Assembly (NCBI RefSeq): GCF_023516615.1
Contig: NZ_JAMGBF010000050.1
Span: 1-64,000, forward strand
DNA: 64,000 bases
Direction: 5' to 3'
Source of the DNA: Streptomyces panaciradicis
GTDB lineage: Bacteria; Actinomycetota; Actinomycetes; Streptomycetales; Streptomycetaceae
Part shown: in pieces, positions 1-8,945 of the stretch
Numbering within the stretch: the stretch's first letter is position 1
Layout of the letters: each line of letters begins with the position of its first letter
Made by a program: the position numbers and the translations under genes
Notes under the pieces: generated by a model
The model's database searches: none
What the model was told of the DNA's origin: nothing
The model's input: only the letters and a program-made list of their open reading frames with translations

Positions 1-941
1 ACTCCCTCCTCGCCACCCGGCTGATCAGCCGTATCCGCACCGTGTGGGACACCCGCGTCACCATCCGCGATCTGTTCCAGAGCCCCACCCCGGCGCTGCT
101 CGCCGAGCACATCGCGGCGGGCAGCGGCGGCAACCCGCTCGACACCGTGCTGCCGATCAGGGCGGCGACCGGCCGGGACGCGCAGGCGGCCCCCCTGTTC
201 TGCGTGCACGCCGTCTCCGGGGTGAGCTGGGGGTACGCCGGACTGCTGCCGCACCTGGGCGCCGACCGGCCCCTGATCGCCCTCCAGGCGCGCCGGCTCG
301 GCGGCACCCGGCAGGCGCCGGGCTCCGTCGAGGAGATGGCGGACGACTACCTCGCCGAGATCCGCAAGGTGCAGCCGCACGGCCCGTACCACCTGCTCGG
401 CTGGTCCTTCGGCGGGCTCGTCGCACACGCCGTCGCCGCTCGTCTCGAAGCGGCGGGGGAGGAGGTGGCGCTGCTGGCGCTGCTCGACTCCTATCCGCTG
501 CCCGAGGGGTTCCGGGCGCCCGAGATCGACGGCCGGCACGTGCTGACCGCCCTGCTGGGCAGCCGGGGCGAGTCGGTGCCGGTGCGGTGCGCGGACTCGG
601 TGCCGGACGTGGCCGAACTCGCCGAGGCGCTGCGGCAGTCGGACCCGGTGCTCGCGGGTCTGGAGCACGCGCAGGCGGCGGCCGTGGTGGCGGCGACCCT
701 GGACAACCTGCGGATGCGCTACCGGTACGTGCCGCAGGTGCGCTTCGGCGGCGACGCGCTGTTCTTCGACGCGACCGGCACCCCGGCGGCCACGTCGGGG
801 TCGGCGGCCTGGGCACCGTATGTGGGGGGCCGTATCGAGGAGTTCGCGGTGGACTGCGAGCACGCGGCGATGACCGAGGCGGAGCCGCTGCGGGCGATCG
901 GGCAGGTGCTCGCCCGCCGGCTGCGGCCGGCGCGCATCTGA
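1..941 (+). CDS. NRPS C-terminus: end of carrier protein plus type I thioesterase (5' partial)
   Basis: The gene is cut by the window edge. The open frame begins with a serine codon at 3-5 followed by LLATRLISRIR, the segment that in peptidyl carrier proteins follows the 4'-phosphopantetheine serine (GGxS-LLAxRL). The window therefore appears to start on that serine. The carrier ends around DLFQSPTPALLAEHI and an alpha/beta-hydrolase thioesterase follows: nucleophile elbow GWSFGG with Ser at 405-407, an Asp near 768-770 (FFDATG), and His at 861-863 (CEHAAM). It would release or cyclise the finished peptide of an assembly line encoded to the left. The stop at 939-941 is followed by a terminator, so the downstream tailoring operon is probably transcribed separately. 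The identity as a terminal NRPS module is firm; the product is unknown. Confidence 0.93.
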   Translation, partial: SLLATRLISRIRTVWDTRVTIRDLFQSPTPALLAEHIAAGSGGNPLDTVLPIRAATGRDAQAAPLFCVHAVSGVSWGYAGLLPHLGADRPLIALQARRLGGTRQAPGSVEEMADDYLAEIRKVQPHGPYHLLGWSFGGLVAHAVAARLEAAGEEVALLALLDSYPLPEGFRAPEIDGRHVLTALLGSRGESVPVRCADSVPDVAELAEALRQSDPVLAGLEHAQAAAVVAATLDNLRMRYRYVPQVRFGGDALFFDATGTPAATSGSAAWAPYVGGRIEEFAVDCEHAAMTEAEPLRAIGQVLARRLRPARI

Positions 942-961
942 CCCGACGGCACACCCCTCAA

Positions 962-993
962 GGGCCCGTACGGTGCACACGCCGTACGGGCCC
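962..993 (+). terminator. Rho-independent-type hairpin after the NRPS gene
   Basis: Perfect 12-bp stem GGGCCCGTACGG (962-973) and CCGTACGGGCCC (982-993) with an 8-nt loop, 20 bp after the NRPS stop. There is no U-run, which is normal for Streptomyces terminators. Confidence 0.7.
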
Positions 994-994
994 C

Positions 995-1056
995 GCGGCG
1001 TGTCCGCGACGCTCCCGCCGGGCCGGGCGGCGTGTCCGCGACGCTCCCGCCGGGCC
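995..1056 (+). repeat. Two tandem copies of a 30-bp GC-rich unit
   Basis: The unit beginning GCGGCGTGTCCGCGACGCTC occurs at 995-1024 and again at 1027-1056, a 32-bp period with identical 30-bp cores. It lies between the NRPS terminator and the next operon. The rest of 942-1205 shows no gene; the promoter of the 1206 operon is expected here but was not recognised. Confidence 0.85.
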
Positions 1057-1205
1057 GTCGCGTGGTGCCGCCGGCCGTGAACTGCCCGCAGACTGCCGCT
1101 TCAGCAGCCGGATCCGGCGTCCGCCGCTGCTTAGCGTGAAGGGGTCCGCATGATCGGCCAGGCCCAGTCAGCGGTCCGGTCCGGCCCCCAGAGGAAGTCA
1201 AGGAC

Positions 1206-2123
1206 ATGGTGGATCATTCCGGTTGGCGCGTCGGCGTCGCTTCCGCGCCGATACATCACGGCGAAATACTCCAGGGCGTCTTTGCGCACGAGGGCCAGCT
1301 CACCCGCGGGCTGGTCACGATGCCCTGCACCGTCCACACCACCCAGGCGTCCTTCCAGCCCGCCCGGGGCGGGGAGCTGACCGTTTCCCCGGCCTGGAAG
1401 TCCAAGGCGCGGCGCGCGGCGCAGCTCGCCGTCGAGGCCTGTGTCGGGCCCGGGCAGGGGCCGGTCGGCGGGCATCTGGAACTGACCGGTGATGTGCCGC
1501 TGTGCCGCGGTTTCGGCTCCTCGACCAGTGACGTGCTGGCCGCGATCTGGGCCGTCCAGGACGCTCTGGTCAGCCCGCTGCCGCCGGAGTGCGTCGCGCG
1601 GATCGCGGTGCGCGCGGAGACCGCCTCCGACTCCCTGATGTTCAAGGAGAGTTCGGTGCTGTTCGCGCAGCGCGAGGGCAAGGTCATCGAGGACTTCGGC
1701 TACCGGATCCCGGCCGTGCGGGTCCTCGGCTTCGGCTCCCGGCCCGACAACGACGGCAAGGGCGTCGACACCCTCGCCTTCCCGCCGGCCCGCTACGACG
1801 ACACCGAGGCCGGGGCCTTCGCCGAACTGCACGCGATGCTGCGCGAGGCCATCCACACCAAGGACGTCGCCCTGGTCGGCGCGGTGGCCACCGCCAGCAC
1901 CGAGATCAACCAGCGGCACCTGCCCATCCCGCTCCTGGAGAGCCTGCGCGCCATCGAGCGGGAGACCGGGGCCCTGGGCATCCAGGCCGCGCACAGCGGG
2001 GACATCGCCGGACTGCTGTACGACCGCGACGACCCGGAGGTCGACGCCCGCACCGAGCACGGCCGGCGACTGCTGCACAACATCGGCATCCACGAGCAGT
2101 GGATCTTCACGACGGGTGACTGA
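1206..2123 (+). CDS. GHMP-family kinase, probable L-threonine/serine kinase
   Basis: 305 residues. The GHMP ATP-binding loop is PLCRGFGSSTSD at about residues 98-109, preceded by the N-terminal beta region (APIHHGEILQG) typical of the PduX-like L-threonine kinase branch. By family it would transfer phosphate from ATP to the hydroxyl of an amino acid. It is the first gene of an operon and is followed after 3 bp by a PLP beta-replacement enzyme, which suggests that it makes O-phospho-L-threonine (or O-phosphoserine) as the activated substrate. The GHMP fold is certain. The substrate is inferred from context, by analogy with kinase genes in 2,3-diaminobutyrate pathways. Confidence 0.85.
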   Translation: MVDHSGWRVGVASAPIHHGEILQGVFAHEGQLTRGLVTMPCTVHTTQASFQPARGGELTVSPAWKSKARRAAQLAVEACVGPGQGPVGGHLELTGDVPLCRGFGSSTSDVLAAIWAVQDALVSPLPPECVARIAVRAETASDSLMFKESSVLFAQREGKVIEDFGYRIPAVRVLGFGSRPDNDGKGVDTLAFPPARYDDTEAGAFAELHAMLREAIHTKDVALVGAVATASTEINQRHLPIPLLESLRAIERETGALGIQAAHSGDIAGLLYDRDDPEVDARTEHGRRLLHNIGIHEQWIFTTGD

Positions 2124-2126
2124 CAC

Positions 2127-3185
2127 ATGACCACTTCCACGATCGCGGGCGCCGCGCGGGTGCACGACTCGGTGGTGGACGCCACCGAGCTGCCCCGCAT
2201 CATCCAGGTGACCGACAACCTCTACGCCGCCGCGTTCAGCCTGATGAAGCTGCTGCCCGCACGGTTCATCGTCGACCGCGCGGAGGCCTCGGGGCAGCTG
2301 CGGCCCGGCACCCGGATCATCGAGACCTCCTCCGGCACCTTCGCGCTGGGGCTTGCGATGGTGTGCCGGCTGCGCGGCTACGACCTGACCATCGTCGGGG
2401 ACTCCGCGATCGACCGGGACCTGCGCAACCGGCTTCAGATGCTGGGCGCCACCGTCGAGATCGTCGAGTACGCCGGCCAGCCCGGCGGCATCCAGGGCGC
2501 CCGCCTGGCCCGCGTGGAGGAACTGCGCCGGCTGCACCCGGACAGCTTCGTGCCCGGCCAGTACGACAACCCCGACAACCCCGGCGCCTACGCGGTCGTC
2601 GCCCAGCTGATCGAGGAGACCGTCGGCTCGGTGGACTGCCTGGTCGGACCGGTCGGCTCCGGCGGATCCACCGGAGGCCTGGCCGCCGCCCTGCGCCCCG
2701 CCGACCCCGCCCTGCACCTGGTCGGCGTCGACACCCACGGCTCGATCATCTTCGGCACCCCCGACGGCCCGCGCACCCTGCGCGGCCTGGGCAGCAGCAT
2801 CCACCCGGGCAACGTGCGCCACGCCGCCTACGACGAGGTGCACTGGGTCACCGCGGCCGAGGCCTTCCACGCCACCCACGAACTGTTCCGCACCCACGGC
2901 CTGTTCATGGGCCCCACCAGCGGCGCCTCCTTCCAGGTCGCCTCCTGGTGGGCCGCCCGCAACCCCGACAGCAAGGTCGTCATGGTGCTGCCCGACGAGG
3001 GCTACCGCTACCAGTCGACCGTCTACAACTCCGACTGGCTGCGCGAGCAGGGCATCGAACCGGCCCCCGCCCCGCACGGCCCCACCACCGTCACCCACCC
3101 CCTGGACGCCCCGTCGACCTGGTCCCGCCTGGTGTGGGCGCGGCGCGCCTTCGACGACGTGATGATGCCGGAGGCCGGCGCATGA
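2127..3185 (+). CDS. PLP-dependent cysteine-synthase/CBS-like beta-replacement enzyme
   Basis: 352 residues, fold type II PLP enzyme. Visible elements are the candidate Schiff-base Lys at about residue 41 in AAFSLMKLLPARF, the substrate loop ETSSGTFALGLA (about 66-77), and the glycine-rich phosphate loop GPVGSGGSTGG (about 173-183). Relatives such as SbnA and friulimicin DabA replace an activated beta-hydroxyl of Ser/Thr with a nitrogen nucleophile. With the upstream kinase and the downstream argininosuccinate-lyase-like enzyme, the simplest reading is condensation of O-phospho-Thr with aspartate. The stop overlaps the next start as ATGA, implying coupled translation. The lysine region diverges from the usual NPxGSxKxR form, so activity as a classical cysteine synthase is unlikely. 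Confidence 0.85.
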   Translation: MTTSTIAGAARVHDSVVDATELPRIIQVTDNLYAAAFSLMKLLPARFIVDRAEASGQLRPGTRIIETSSGTFALGLAMVCRLRGYDLTIVGDSAIDRDLRNRLQMLGATVEIVEYAGQPGGIQGARLARVEELRRLHPDSFVPGQYDNPDNPGAYAVVAQLIEETVGSVDCLVGPVGSGGSTGGLAAALRPADPALHLVGVDTHGSIIFGTPDGPRTLRGLGSSIHPGNVRHAAYDEVHWVTAAEAFHATHELFRTHGLFMGPTSGASFQVASWWAARNPDSKVVMVLPDEGYRYQSTVYNSDWLREQGIEPAPAPHGPTTVTHPLDAPSTWSRLVWARRAFDDVMMPEAGA

Positions 3186-4441
3186 ACACCCCGCTGCTGT
3201 TGTTCATCGAGTCCAACACCACCGGTACGGGCCGCCAGTTCGCGCAACGGGCCCGCGCCCTGGGCGCCGAGCCGGTGCTGCTGAGCGCAGACCCCGCCCG
3301 CTACCCCTACGCCGCCCAGGACGGCCTGCGCACCATCGTCGTGGACACCGCGGACGACGACGCCCTGTGGACGGCCGTCCAGCACCTCGCCGCCACCGCG
3401 CGCATCGCCGGGGTGCTGTCCAGCTCCGAGTACTACGTCGCCACCGCCGCCGACCTGGCCGCCCGGCTCGCCCTGGCGGGGCCGTCGGCCGACGCGGTGC
3501 GCGCCTGCCGCGACAAGTCCCTCCAGCGCCGCACCCTGGCCCAGGCGGGCGTGCCCGTGCCCTGGTTCTCGGTGGCCGGCGAGGTCGCCGAGGCGGTCGC
3601 CGCCGCCCAGTGGTTGGGCGGCGAGGTGGTCGTCAAGCCGGTGCAGGGCTCCGGCAGCCTGGGCGTGCGCCTGTGCCGGGACGCCGGCGAAGTCGCCGCG
3701 CACGCACGCGAGTTGCTGGCCGCCACGGTCAACGAGCGCGGGCTGAAAACGCCCGCCCGGATCCTGGTGGAGCAGTACCTCACCGGGCCGGAGTTCTCCG
3801 TCGAGGTCTTCGGCGAGCACGCCGTGGTCAGCGTCGCCAAGCACGTCGGCGCACCGCCGGTCTTCGTGGAGACGGGCCACGACGTGCCGGCCGTGCTGCC
3901 CGCGCCCCAGGCCGCCGCCCTCGTCGACAGCGCCGTGCACGCCGTCAAGGCCCTCGGCCTGGGCTGGGGCGCCGCCCACGTCGAACTGCGCCTGGACGGC
4001 GGCGTGGCCCGCGTCATCGAGGTCAATCCGCGCCTGGCCGGCGGGATGATCCCGGAACTGGTGCGCCGCGCCCGGGGCATTGACCTGGTCGGCGCCCAGG
4101 TGCGCGCCGGACTCGGCCTGCCCGTCGACCTCACCGACACCAGCACCGGCGCGGGCGCCGCCTCCATCCGCTTCCTCACCGCCGACGCCCACGCCGTCCT
4201 GGGGGACACCGACGCCGCCGAGGCCGCCGCGCTCGCCGTGCCCGCCGTGGTGGACGCCGCCCTCTACCGCCCACCCGGCACCCGGGTCGCACCGGCCGAG
4301 GACTTCCGCGGCCGGCTCGGCCACGTCATCGCCGTCGCCGCCGACCCGGCCGCATCGGCGGAAGCGGCCGACACCGCCCGGGCCCTGGGCCTGGCCACCG
4401 CCCTGGAATCCACCCCGGTCAGGCAGGGAGCGCCGGTATGA
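3182..4441 (+). CDS. ATP-grasp carboxylate-amine ligase
   Basis: 419 residues with the usual order: N-terminal Rossmann-like domain (LLLFIESNTTGTGRQF), central ATP-binding part (EVVVKPVQGSGSLGVRL at about 149-165, where the Lys holds the phosphates), and the Mg-binding motif IEVNPRLAGG. Similar to carnosine-synthase or argininosuccinate-type ligases that activate a carboxylate as acyl-phosphate and couple it to an amine. It sits between the PLP enzyme and the lyase with ATGA overlaps on both sides. An ATP-grasp protein (DabC) is reported in the friulimicin diaminobutyrate set, so a role in the same building block is likely. Making or attaching a dipeptide-like unit is an alternative. Confidence 0.87.
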   Translation: MNTPLLLFIESNTTGTGRQFAQRARALGAEPVLLSADPARYPYAAQDGLRTIVVDTADDDALWTAVQHLAATARIAGVLSSSEYYVATAADLAARLALAGPSADAVRACRDKSLQRRTLAQAGVPVPWFSVAGEVAEAVAAAQWLGGEVVVKPVQGSGSLGVRLCRDAGEVAAHARELLAATVNERGLKTPARILVEQYLTGPEFSVEVFGEHAVVSVAKHVGAPPVFVETGHDVPAVLPAPQAAALVDSAVHAVKALGLGWGAAHVELRLDGGVARVIEVNPRLAGGMIPELVRRARGIDLVGAQVRAGLGLPVDLTDTSTGAGAASIRFLTADAHAVLGDTDAAEAAALAVPAVVDAALYRPPGTRVAPAEDFRGRLGHVIAVAADPAASAEAADTARALGLATALESTPVRQGAPV

Positions 4442-5949
4442 CCACCACACCGCACGCCGGCCAGGCGCAGGGCGTGGACACCGGGCGGCTGCGCACCGCG
4501 CTCGACGCCCGCGCCCACCGCATCGTCTACGACCAGTACCGGCCCGGCGCCGACGACCCGATCGGGCAGGAACTGCGGCTGATCAGCGAGGTGGACCGGG
4601 CCCACCTGGTCATGCTCGCCGAACGCGGCATCGTCGACGCCGCCCGCGCCGGGGCGCTGCTGGATACCATCGAGGCCCTGCGCGCCGACGACTTCGCACC
4701 CGTCCGGGAGCGCCCCATGCCGCGCGGGCTGTACCTGGCCTACGAGGGCTGGCTCGTGGACCGGCTCGGCCAGGAGACCGGCGGCGTGCTGCACACTGGC
4801 CGCTCCCGCAACGACCTCAACGCCACCACCGTACGGCTGCGGGTACGCACCCCCTATGCCCGGCTGCTCGCCGAGACGCTGGAACTCGCCGAGGTCCTGC
4901 TCGAGAAGGCCGAGCGCTACCGCGCCGTCACCATGCCCGCCTACACACACGGCCAGCCCGCGGTCCCCATCAGCTACGGCCACTACCTGTGCGGCGTCGC
5001 CGGGGCGGTGCTGCGCTCGGCCGGGGACCTGCTCGACGCGGGCGGCGAGATCGACATCAACCCGCTCGGCGCGGGCGCCGTCGGCGGCACCTCCGTGCCC
5101 GTCGACCCCGCGCGCACCGCCGAACTCCTGGGGTTCACCGGCGCGTCGGCGAACTCGGTCGACGCCGTCGCCTCCCGCGACTTCGTGCTGCGCTTGCTGT
5201 CGGCCGCCGCCGTGCTCGGGGTGCTCATGGCCCGCATCGCCCGCGACCTGACCTGGTGGACCACCGAGGAGTTCGGGCTGCTGAGGATGGCCGACGACCT
5301 GGTCGGCTCCAGCTCGATGATGCCGCAAAAACGCAACCCCTTCCTGCTGGAGCACATCCAGGGCCGCTCCAGCGCCGCCCTGGCCGGCTTCACCGGCGCC
5401 GCCACCGCCATGTCCACCGCCGGCTACACCAACGCCATCGCCGTCGGCACCGAGGCCGTACGCCACCTGTGGCCCGGCCTGGCCGGCACCGAGGAGGCCG
5501 CGACCCTGCTGCGCCTGGTCGTCGCCGGCGCCGAACCCGACCGGGCGCGTATGACGGCCCGGGCCCGCGACGGCTTCACCGCCGCCACCTACCTCGCCGA
5601 ACGCCTCGTCGTGGACGGCATGCCCTTCCGCACCGCCCACCACCTCGTCGGCGAGACCGTCCTTGGCGCCCTGGACGGCGGCCTCCCGCTGTCGGATGCG
5701 GCCCGCGCACAGCCCGCCGTGGCCGGCGCGGCCGCCGGATATCCCGACCACTGGCTGGAGCCGGAGACGGTCGCCGCCGCCTGCGCCCACGGCGGCGGAC
5801 CCGGCGGCACCGCACCCGAGGCCGCCCTGACCCAGGCACGCGCACAACTGGCCGCCGTAACATCGGAGTTCGACGCGCGCCGGGCACGCTGGACCGCGGC
5901 CGCCGACCGCCTCACCGACGACGTGAACCGGGTGATGATCCAGCGATGA
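4438..5949 (+). CDS. Argininosuccinate lyase/fumarase-superfamily enzyme
   Basis: 503 residues. It has LHTGRSRNDLNAT at about 118-130 and the superfamily signature SSSMMPQKRNP at about 291-301, both typical of argininosuccinate lyase. Members cleave an N-C bond and release fumarate. Placement within a pathway operon, rather than next to argG, points to cleavage of an N-succinyl intermediate to give a 2,3-diamino acid plus fumarate, as proposed for pacidamycin Pac17 and friulimicin DabB. It overlaps the ligase gene upstream (ATGA) and the transporter downstream (ATGA at 5946-5949). A genuine arginine-biosynthesis role is less likely because argG is absent. Confidence 0.88.
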   Translation: MTTTPHAGQAQGVDTGRLRTALDARAHRIVYDQYRPGADDPIGQELRLISEVDRAHLVMLAERGIVDAARAGALLDTIEALRADDFAPVRERPMPRGLYLAYEGWLVDRLGQETGGVLHTGRSRNDLNATTVRLRVRTPYARLLAETLELAEVLLEKAERYRAVTMPAYTHGQPAVPISYGHYLCGVAGAVLRSAGDLLDAGGEIDINPLGAGAVGGTSVPVDPARTAELLGFTGASANSVDAVASRDFVLRLLSAAAVLGVLMARIARDLTWWTTEEFGLLRMADDLVGSSSMMPQKRNPFLLEHIQGRSSAALAGFTGAATAMSTAGYTNAIAVGTEAVRHLWPGLAGTEEAATLLRLVVAGAEPDRARMTARARDGFTAATYLAERLVVDGMPFRTAHHLVGETVLGALDGGLPLSDAARAQPAVAGAAAGYPDHWLEPETVAAACAHGGGPGGTAPEAALTQARAQLAAVTSEFDARRARWTAAADRLTDDVNRVMIQR

Positions 5950-7256
5950 GGACCACCACCGTCACCCCGCCCCGGCCGCGTGGCGGACTGCTGCGCCGGC
6001 GGGACTTCCGGCTGCTGTGGGCGGGCGAGACCATGAGCCGCTTCGGCAGCAACATCACCGGCGTCGCCATGCCGCTGGTCGCGGTCGTCACCCTGGACGC
6101 GAGCACCTTCTGGGTGAGCGCGCTGGCCGCCGCGGCCTGGCTGCCCTGGCTGCTGGTCGGCCTGCCCGCCGGAGCCTGGGTGGACCGGCTGCCGCGCCGC
6201 CCGCTGATGCTGGCCTGCAACCTGGGCTCCATGCTGCTGCTGGCGAGCGTGCCGCTGGCGGCCTGGCTGGACGCCCTGACCATGACCCAGCTGCTGGTGG
6301 TCGCGCTGCTGACCGGGCTGGCCAACGTCTTCTTCTCCATCGCCTACCGTGTCTACCTGCCCTCGGTGGTGGACCGTGAGGACCTCGCCGAGGCCAACGC
6401 CAAACTCCAGGGCAGCGAGTCCGCCGCCCAGCTCGCCGGGCTCGGCGGCGGAGGCATGCTGGCCGGGGTGTTCGGCGCGGTCAGCGGCCTCCTCGTCGAC
6501 GCCGCGACCTTCCTCGCCTCCACCCTGTGCCTGCTCGGCATCCGCAGCACCGAACCCCGCCCCACCGCGCCCGCCGCACCCCGCGCGCTGCGCCAGGACG
6601 TCAGCGACGGCCTGCACTACACCCTGCGCGACCCCTACCTGCGCGTCCTGACCGCCTACGGCACCGTCACCAACCTGCTGCTCACCGGCTACCAGGCCCT
6701 CCTCACCGTCTTCCTGGTACGCGACCTGGGCGTCGGCCCGTCCGCAGTGGGCTGGCTGCTGGCCGGCGCCAGCGTCGGCGGCCTGCTCGGCGCCGTCGTC
6801 GCCGGCCGCCTGGCAAGGCGCTTCGGCTCCGCCCGCGGCATGCTGCTGGCCAAGTTCGCCACCGCACCCTTCGGCCTGCTCATCCCGCTGGCCCAACCCG
6901 GCTGGCGGGTCGTCCTGCTCGCCCTCGGCGGCGCGGTCCTCGCCCTCGGCGTGGTCTCCGCCAACGTCATCCAGGGCACCTTCCGCCAGCAGTACTGCCC
7001 GCCGCACCTGCTCGGCCGCATCACCGCGAGCATGTCGGTCGCCAACTTCGGCGCCATCCCCATCGGCTCCCTCCTCGGCGGCATCCTCGGCAGCGCGCTC
7101 GGCGTCCGGCCCGCACTGTGGCTGCTCACCGGCGGCCTCGCGGTCAGCTCCGCCCTGCTGCTGGCCGGCCCGCTGCGCACCCGCCGCGACCTGCCCACCG
7201 CACCACCCCTGCCGTCCGACACCGACAACCAGAAGGGGCCGGTGAGTGATCCATGA
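5946..7256 (+). CDS. MFS transporter, probable product exporter
   Basis: 436 residues starting at the ATG that overlaps the lyase stop. The hydrophobic pattern fits 12 membrane helices. The first loop has WAGETMSRFGSNITG and the 2/3 loop VDRLPRRPLML, typical of the enterobactin-exporter (EntS-like) MFS group. Adjacent genes make an NRPS precursor and a PPTase, so export of the peptide and self-resistance is the likely job. It ends with a GTGA-type overlap into the PPTase gene. The substrate is unknown. Confidence 0.9.
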   Translation: MRTTTVTPPRPRGGLLRRRDFRLLWAGETMSRFGSNITGVAMPLVAVVTLDASTFWVSALAAAAWLPWLLVGLPAGAWVDRLPRRPLMLACNLGSMLLLASVPLAAWLDALTMTQLLVVALLTGLANVFFSIAYRVYLPSVVDREDLAEANAKLQGSESAAQLAGLGGGGMLAGVFGAVSGLLVDAATFLASTLCLLGIRSTEPRPTAPAAPRALRQDVSDGLHYTLRDPYLRVLTAYGTVTNLLLTGYQALLTVFLVRDLGVGPSAVGWLLAGASVGGLLGAVVAGRLARRFGSARGMLLAKFATAPFGLLIPLAQPGWRVVLLALGGAVLALGVVSANVIQGTFRQQYCPPHLLGRITASMSVANFGAIPIGSLLGGILGSALGVRPALWLLTGGLAVSSALLLAGPLRTRRDLPTAPPLPSDTDNQKGPVSDP

Positions 7257-8044
7257 GCGGTTCCCCGCCCCCCGCGACCGCCCCCCTGCTCACGGTGCCC
7301 CCCGGCCGGCCCCTGCCCCACCCCGGATCCCTGGACCTGTACCTCCTCAGAGTCCCCGACGTCCGCGGCATTGCCCTCGACACCGCCGTACTGGACGACG
7401 GCGAACGCCGGCGCGCCGCCGAACTCGCCCACGCCGACGACCGGATCCGCTTCACCACGGCCCACCTGGCGCTGCGCCGGCTGCTCTCCACCTACCTCGA
7501 CACCCGGCCCCAGGACATCCGCTACGGCCGTGAGACCTGCCCGTGCTGCGGCGGACCGCACGGCCGGCCGACCGTCCTGGGCGCCACCCGCGAACTGCAC
7601 TTCTCGCTCTCCCACCGGGGCGACCTCGTCCTGATGGGCACGGCGGTGGCCCCCATCGGCGTGGACGTGGACCTGATCGCCGACCCCGCCAGCGCCACCG
7701 AACTCGCCGCCATGCTGCACCCGGCCGAACAGGCGGAGATCCAGGCCCTGCCGCCGATGCGCCGGCCCCGTGCCCTGGCTCGCCTGTGGACCCGCAAGGA
7801 GGCCTACCTCAAGGGCCTGGGCACCGGCCTCGGCCGCGACCCGGCCGCCGACTACGTCGGCTCCGGATCCCCCGACGGCCCCCACCCGCCCGCCGGCTGG
7901 ACCCTCCTGGACATCCCCGTGGACCGCGGCTACGCGGCGGCCGTCGCCGTCCACGCCACCCTGACCATCCCCGCGCCCCGGCTCAGCCGCCTTTCTTCTC
8001 ATGACATCCGCGACACCCCACCCGACGGCGCGGCAGGCCGCTGA
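7253..8044 (+). CDS. Sfp-type 4'-phosphopantetheinyl transferase
   Basis: 263 residues. The Mg/CoA-binding motif IGVDVDLI lies at about 133-140 and RLWTRKEAYLKGLG at about 178-191, the two diagnostic P-pant transferase motifs, plus the HFSLSHRG block before them. A cysteine cluster (CPCCGGPHGRP) near residue 97 is common in actinobacterial Sfp proteins. It transfers phosphopantetheine from CoA to carrier-protein serines such as the one at the left edge of the window. It is the last gene of the operon, overlaps the transporter gene and is followed by a terminator. Confidence 0.95.
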   Translation: MSGSPPPATAPLLTVPPGRPLPHPGSLDLYLLRVPDVRGIALDTAVLDDGERRRAAELAHADDRIRFTTAHLALRRLLSTYLDTRPQDIRYGRETCPCCGGPHGRPTVLGATRELHFSLSHRGDLVLMGTAVAPIGVDVDLIADPASATELAAMLHPAEQAEIQALPPMRRPRALARLWTRKEAYLKGLGTGLGRDPAADYVGSGSPDGPHPPAGWTLLDIPVDRGYAAAVAVHATLTIPAPRLSRLSSHDIRDTPPDGAAGR

Positions 8045-8082
8045 GGCCTGACACCGTCCTGCCCAAAGGCGCTGATCACCTT

Positions 8083-8107
8083 CCTGCCGGCCGAGTCCGC
8101 CGGCAGG
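8083..8107 (+). terminator. Hairpin after the PPTase gene
   Basis: Stem CCTGCCGGC (8083-8091) and GCCGGCAGG (8099-8107), 7-nt loop, 39 bp after the stop. It closes the biosynthetic operon. No gene is seen in 8045-8348. Confidence 0.6.
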
Positions 8108-8298
8108 CAGCGGCCACGGCGCCGCCACCACGGTGCCGGGGCAGAAGGGCAAAGGGCACGGGGCGGGTGTGAGGCCGCGACGAACCGTCCGGCCCCGCCC
8201 GAGGACGCTCCCGCGACGCGCTGAGCACCACGATCCGTACTGCGGTGGGTCCGGTGGGGGCCGTCCAGAAACACCCTGAGGCGCGCTCACCCCCACAT

Positions 8299-8348
8299 GA
8301 TGCAAAGAATACGTTGCAATGCTTCCTTTGCATCGCTATCTTTGCAGC
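8299..8348 (+). promoter_or_regulatory. Promoter and likely operator of the ArsR gene; leaderless start
   Basis: TTGCAA (8314-8319), a 17-nt spacer and TATCTT (8337-8342) form a promoter whose transcription start would fall on the ATG at 8349, so the mRNA would be leaderless; no ribosome-binding site is visible. An exact 9-bp inverted repeat, GATGCAAAG (8299-8307) and CTTTGCATC (8326-8334), straddles the -35 box and is a good candidate for autoregulation. Confidence 0.5.
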
Positions 8349-8930
8349 ATGAACGAGCCCCACGATGCGCAGGTTCGCAATCTCGATGCTCGATCCCTGC
8401 GTGGCCTGGCACACCCGCTGCGCATGCGCCTGCTGGACGCCCTGCGCTTCGGCGGCCCCGCCACCGCGTCCCAACTCGCCGACAGACTGGGCGAATCAAG
8501 CGGTGCGACCAGCTACCACCTGCGACAGCTCGCCCTGCACGGCTTCATCGAGGACGCCCCCGAGCGCGGCAAGGGCCGGGAGCGGTGGTGGAAGGCGGCC
8601 CACAAAGGCCTGCGCTTCGACGACGCACTCCTCACCGACGCCAGCCCGGACGTGCGCGGGGCCGCCGACCTGTACCTCCACGAAGTCGCCACCACCCAGA
8701 CGCGGGACCTGTCGACCTGGCTCGGCAACCGCCAGACGTGGCCGGAGGAATGGAACCGCACCTGGGACATGAGCAGCGCGACACTGCGGCTGACCCCCGA
8801 ACTGACCCAGGAACTCGTCGAGAAGATGCACGCCCTCATCGACACCTACCGCGACCGGGCCACGGACGACGACGCCGACAGCGCCCAGGTACGCATCCAC
8901 ACGCACGCGTTCCCCCTCACGACGGAGTGA
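8349..8930 (+). CDS. ArsR/SmtB-type winged-helix regulator
   Basis: 193 residues from the ATG at 8349 (MNEPHDAQ), chosen because the upstream in-frame codons overlap the promoter. N-terminal winged helix: LRGLAHPLRMRLLDALR then TASQLADRLGESSGATSYHLRQL, typical of the HTH_20/ArsR class. The C-terminal half (TRDLSTWLGNRQTWPEEW) is the helical part found in actinobacterial members without metal ligands. No metal-binding Cys motif is present, so it is unlikely to sense metals. Followed after 15 bp by a small gene in the same operon. Confidence 0.88.
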   Translation: MNEPHDAQVRNLDARSLRGLAHPLRMRLLDALRFGGPATASQLADRLGESSGATSYHLRQLALHGFIEDAPERGKGRERWWKAAHKGLRFDDALLTDASPDVRGAADLYLHEVATTQTRDLSTWLGNRQTWPEEWNRTWDMSSATLRLTPELTQELVEKMHALIDTYRDRATDDDADSAQVRIHTHAFPLTTE

Positions 8931-8945
8931 AAGGCCAGAGCCCCG

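Noticed and set aside
4080..5945. Upstream extension of the MFS frame
   Set aside because: That part is Pro/Arg-rich out-of-frame reading of the lyase gene. The ATG overlapping the lyase stop is the natural start.
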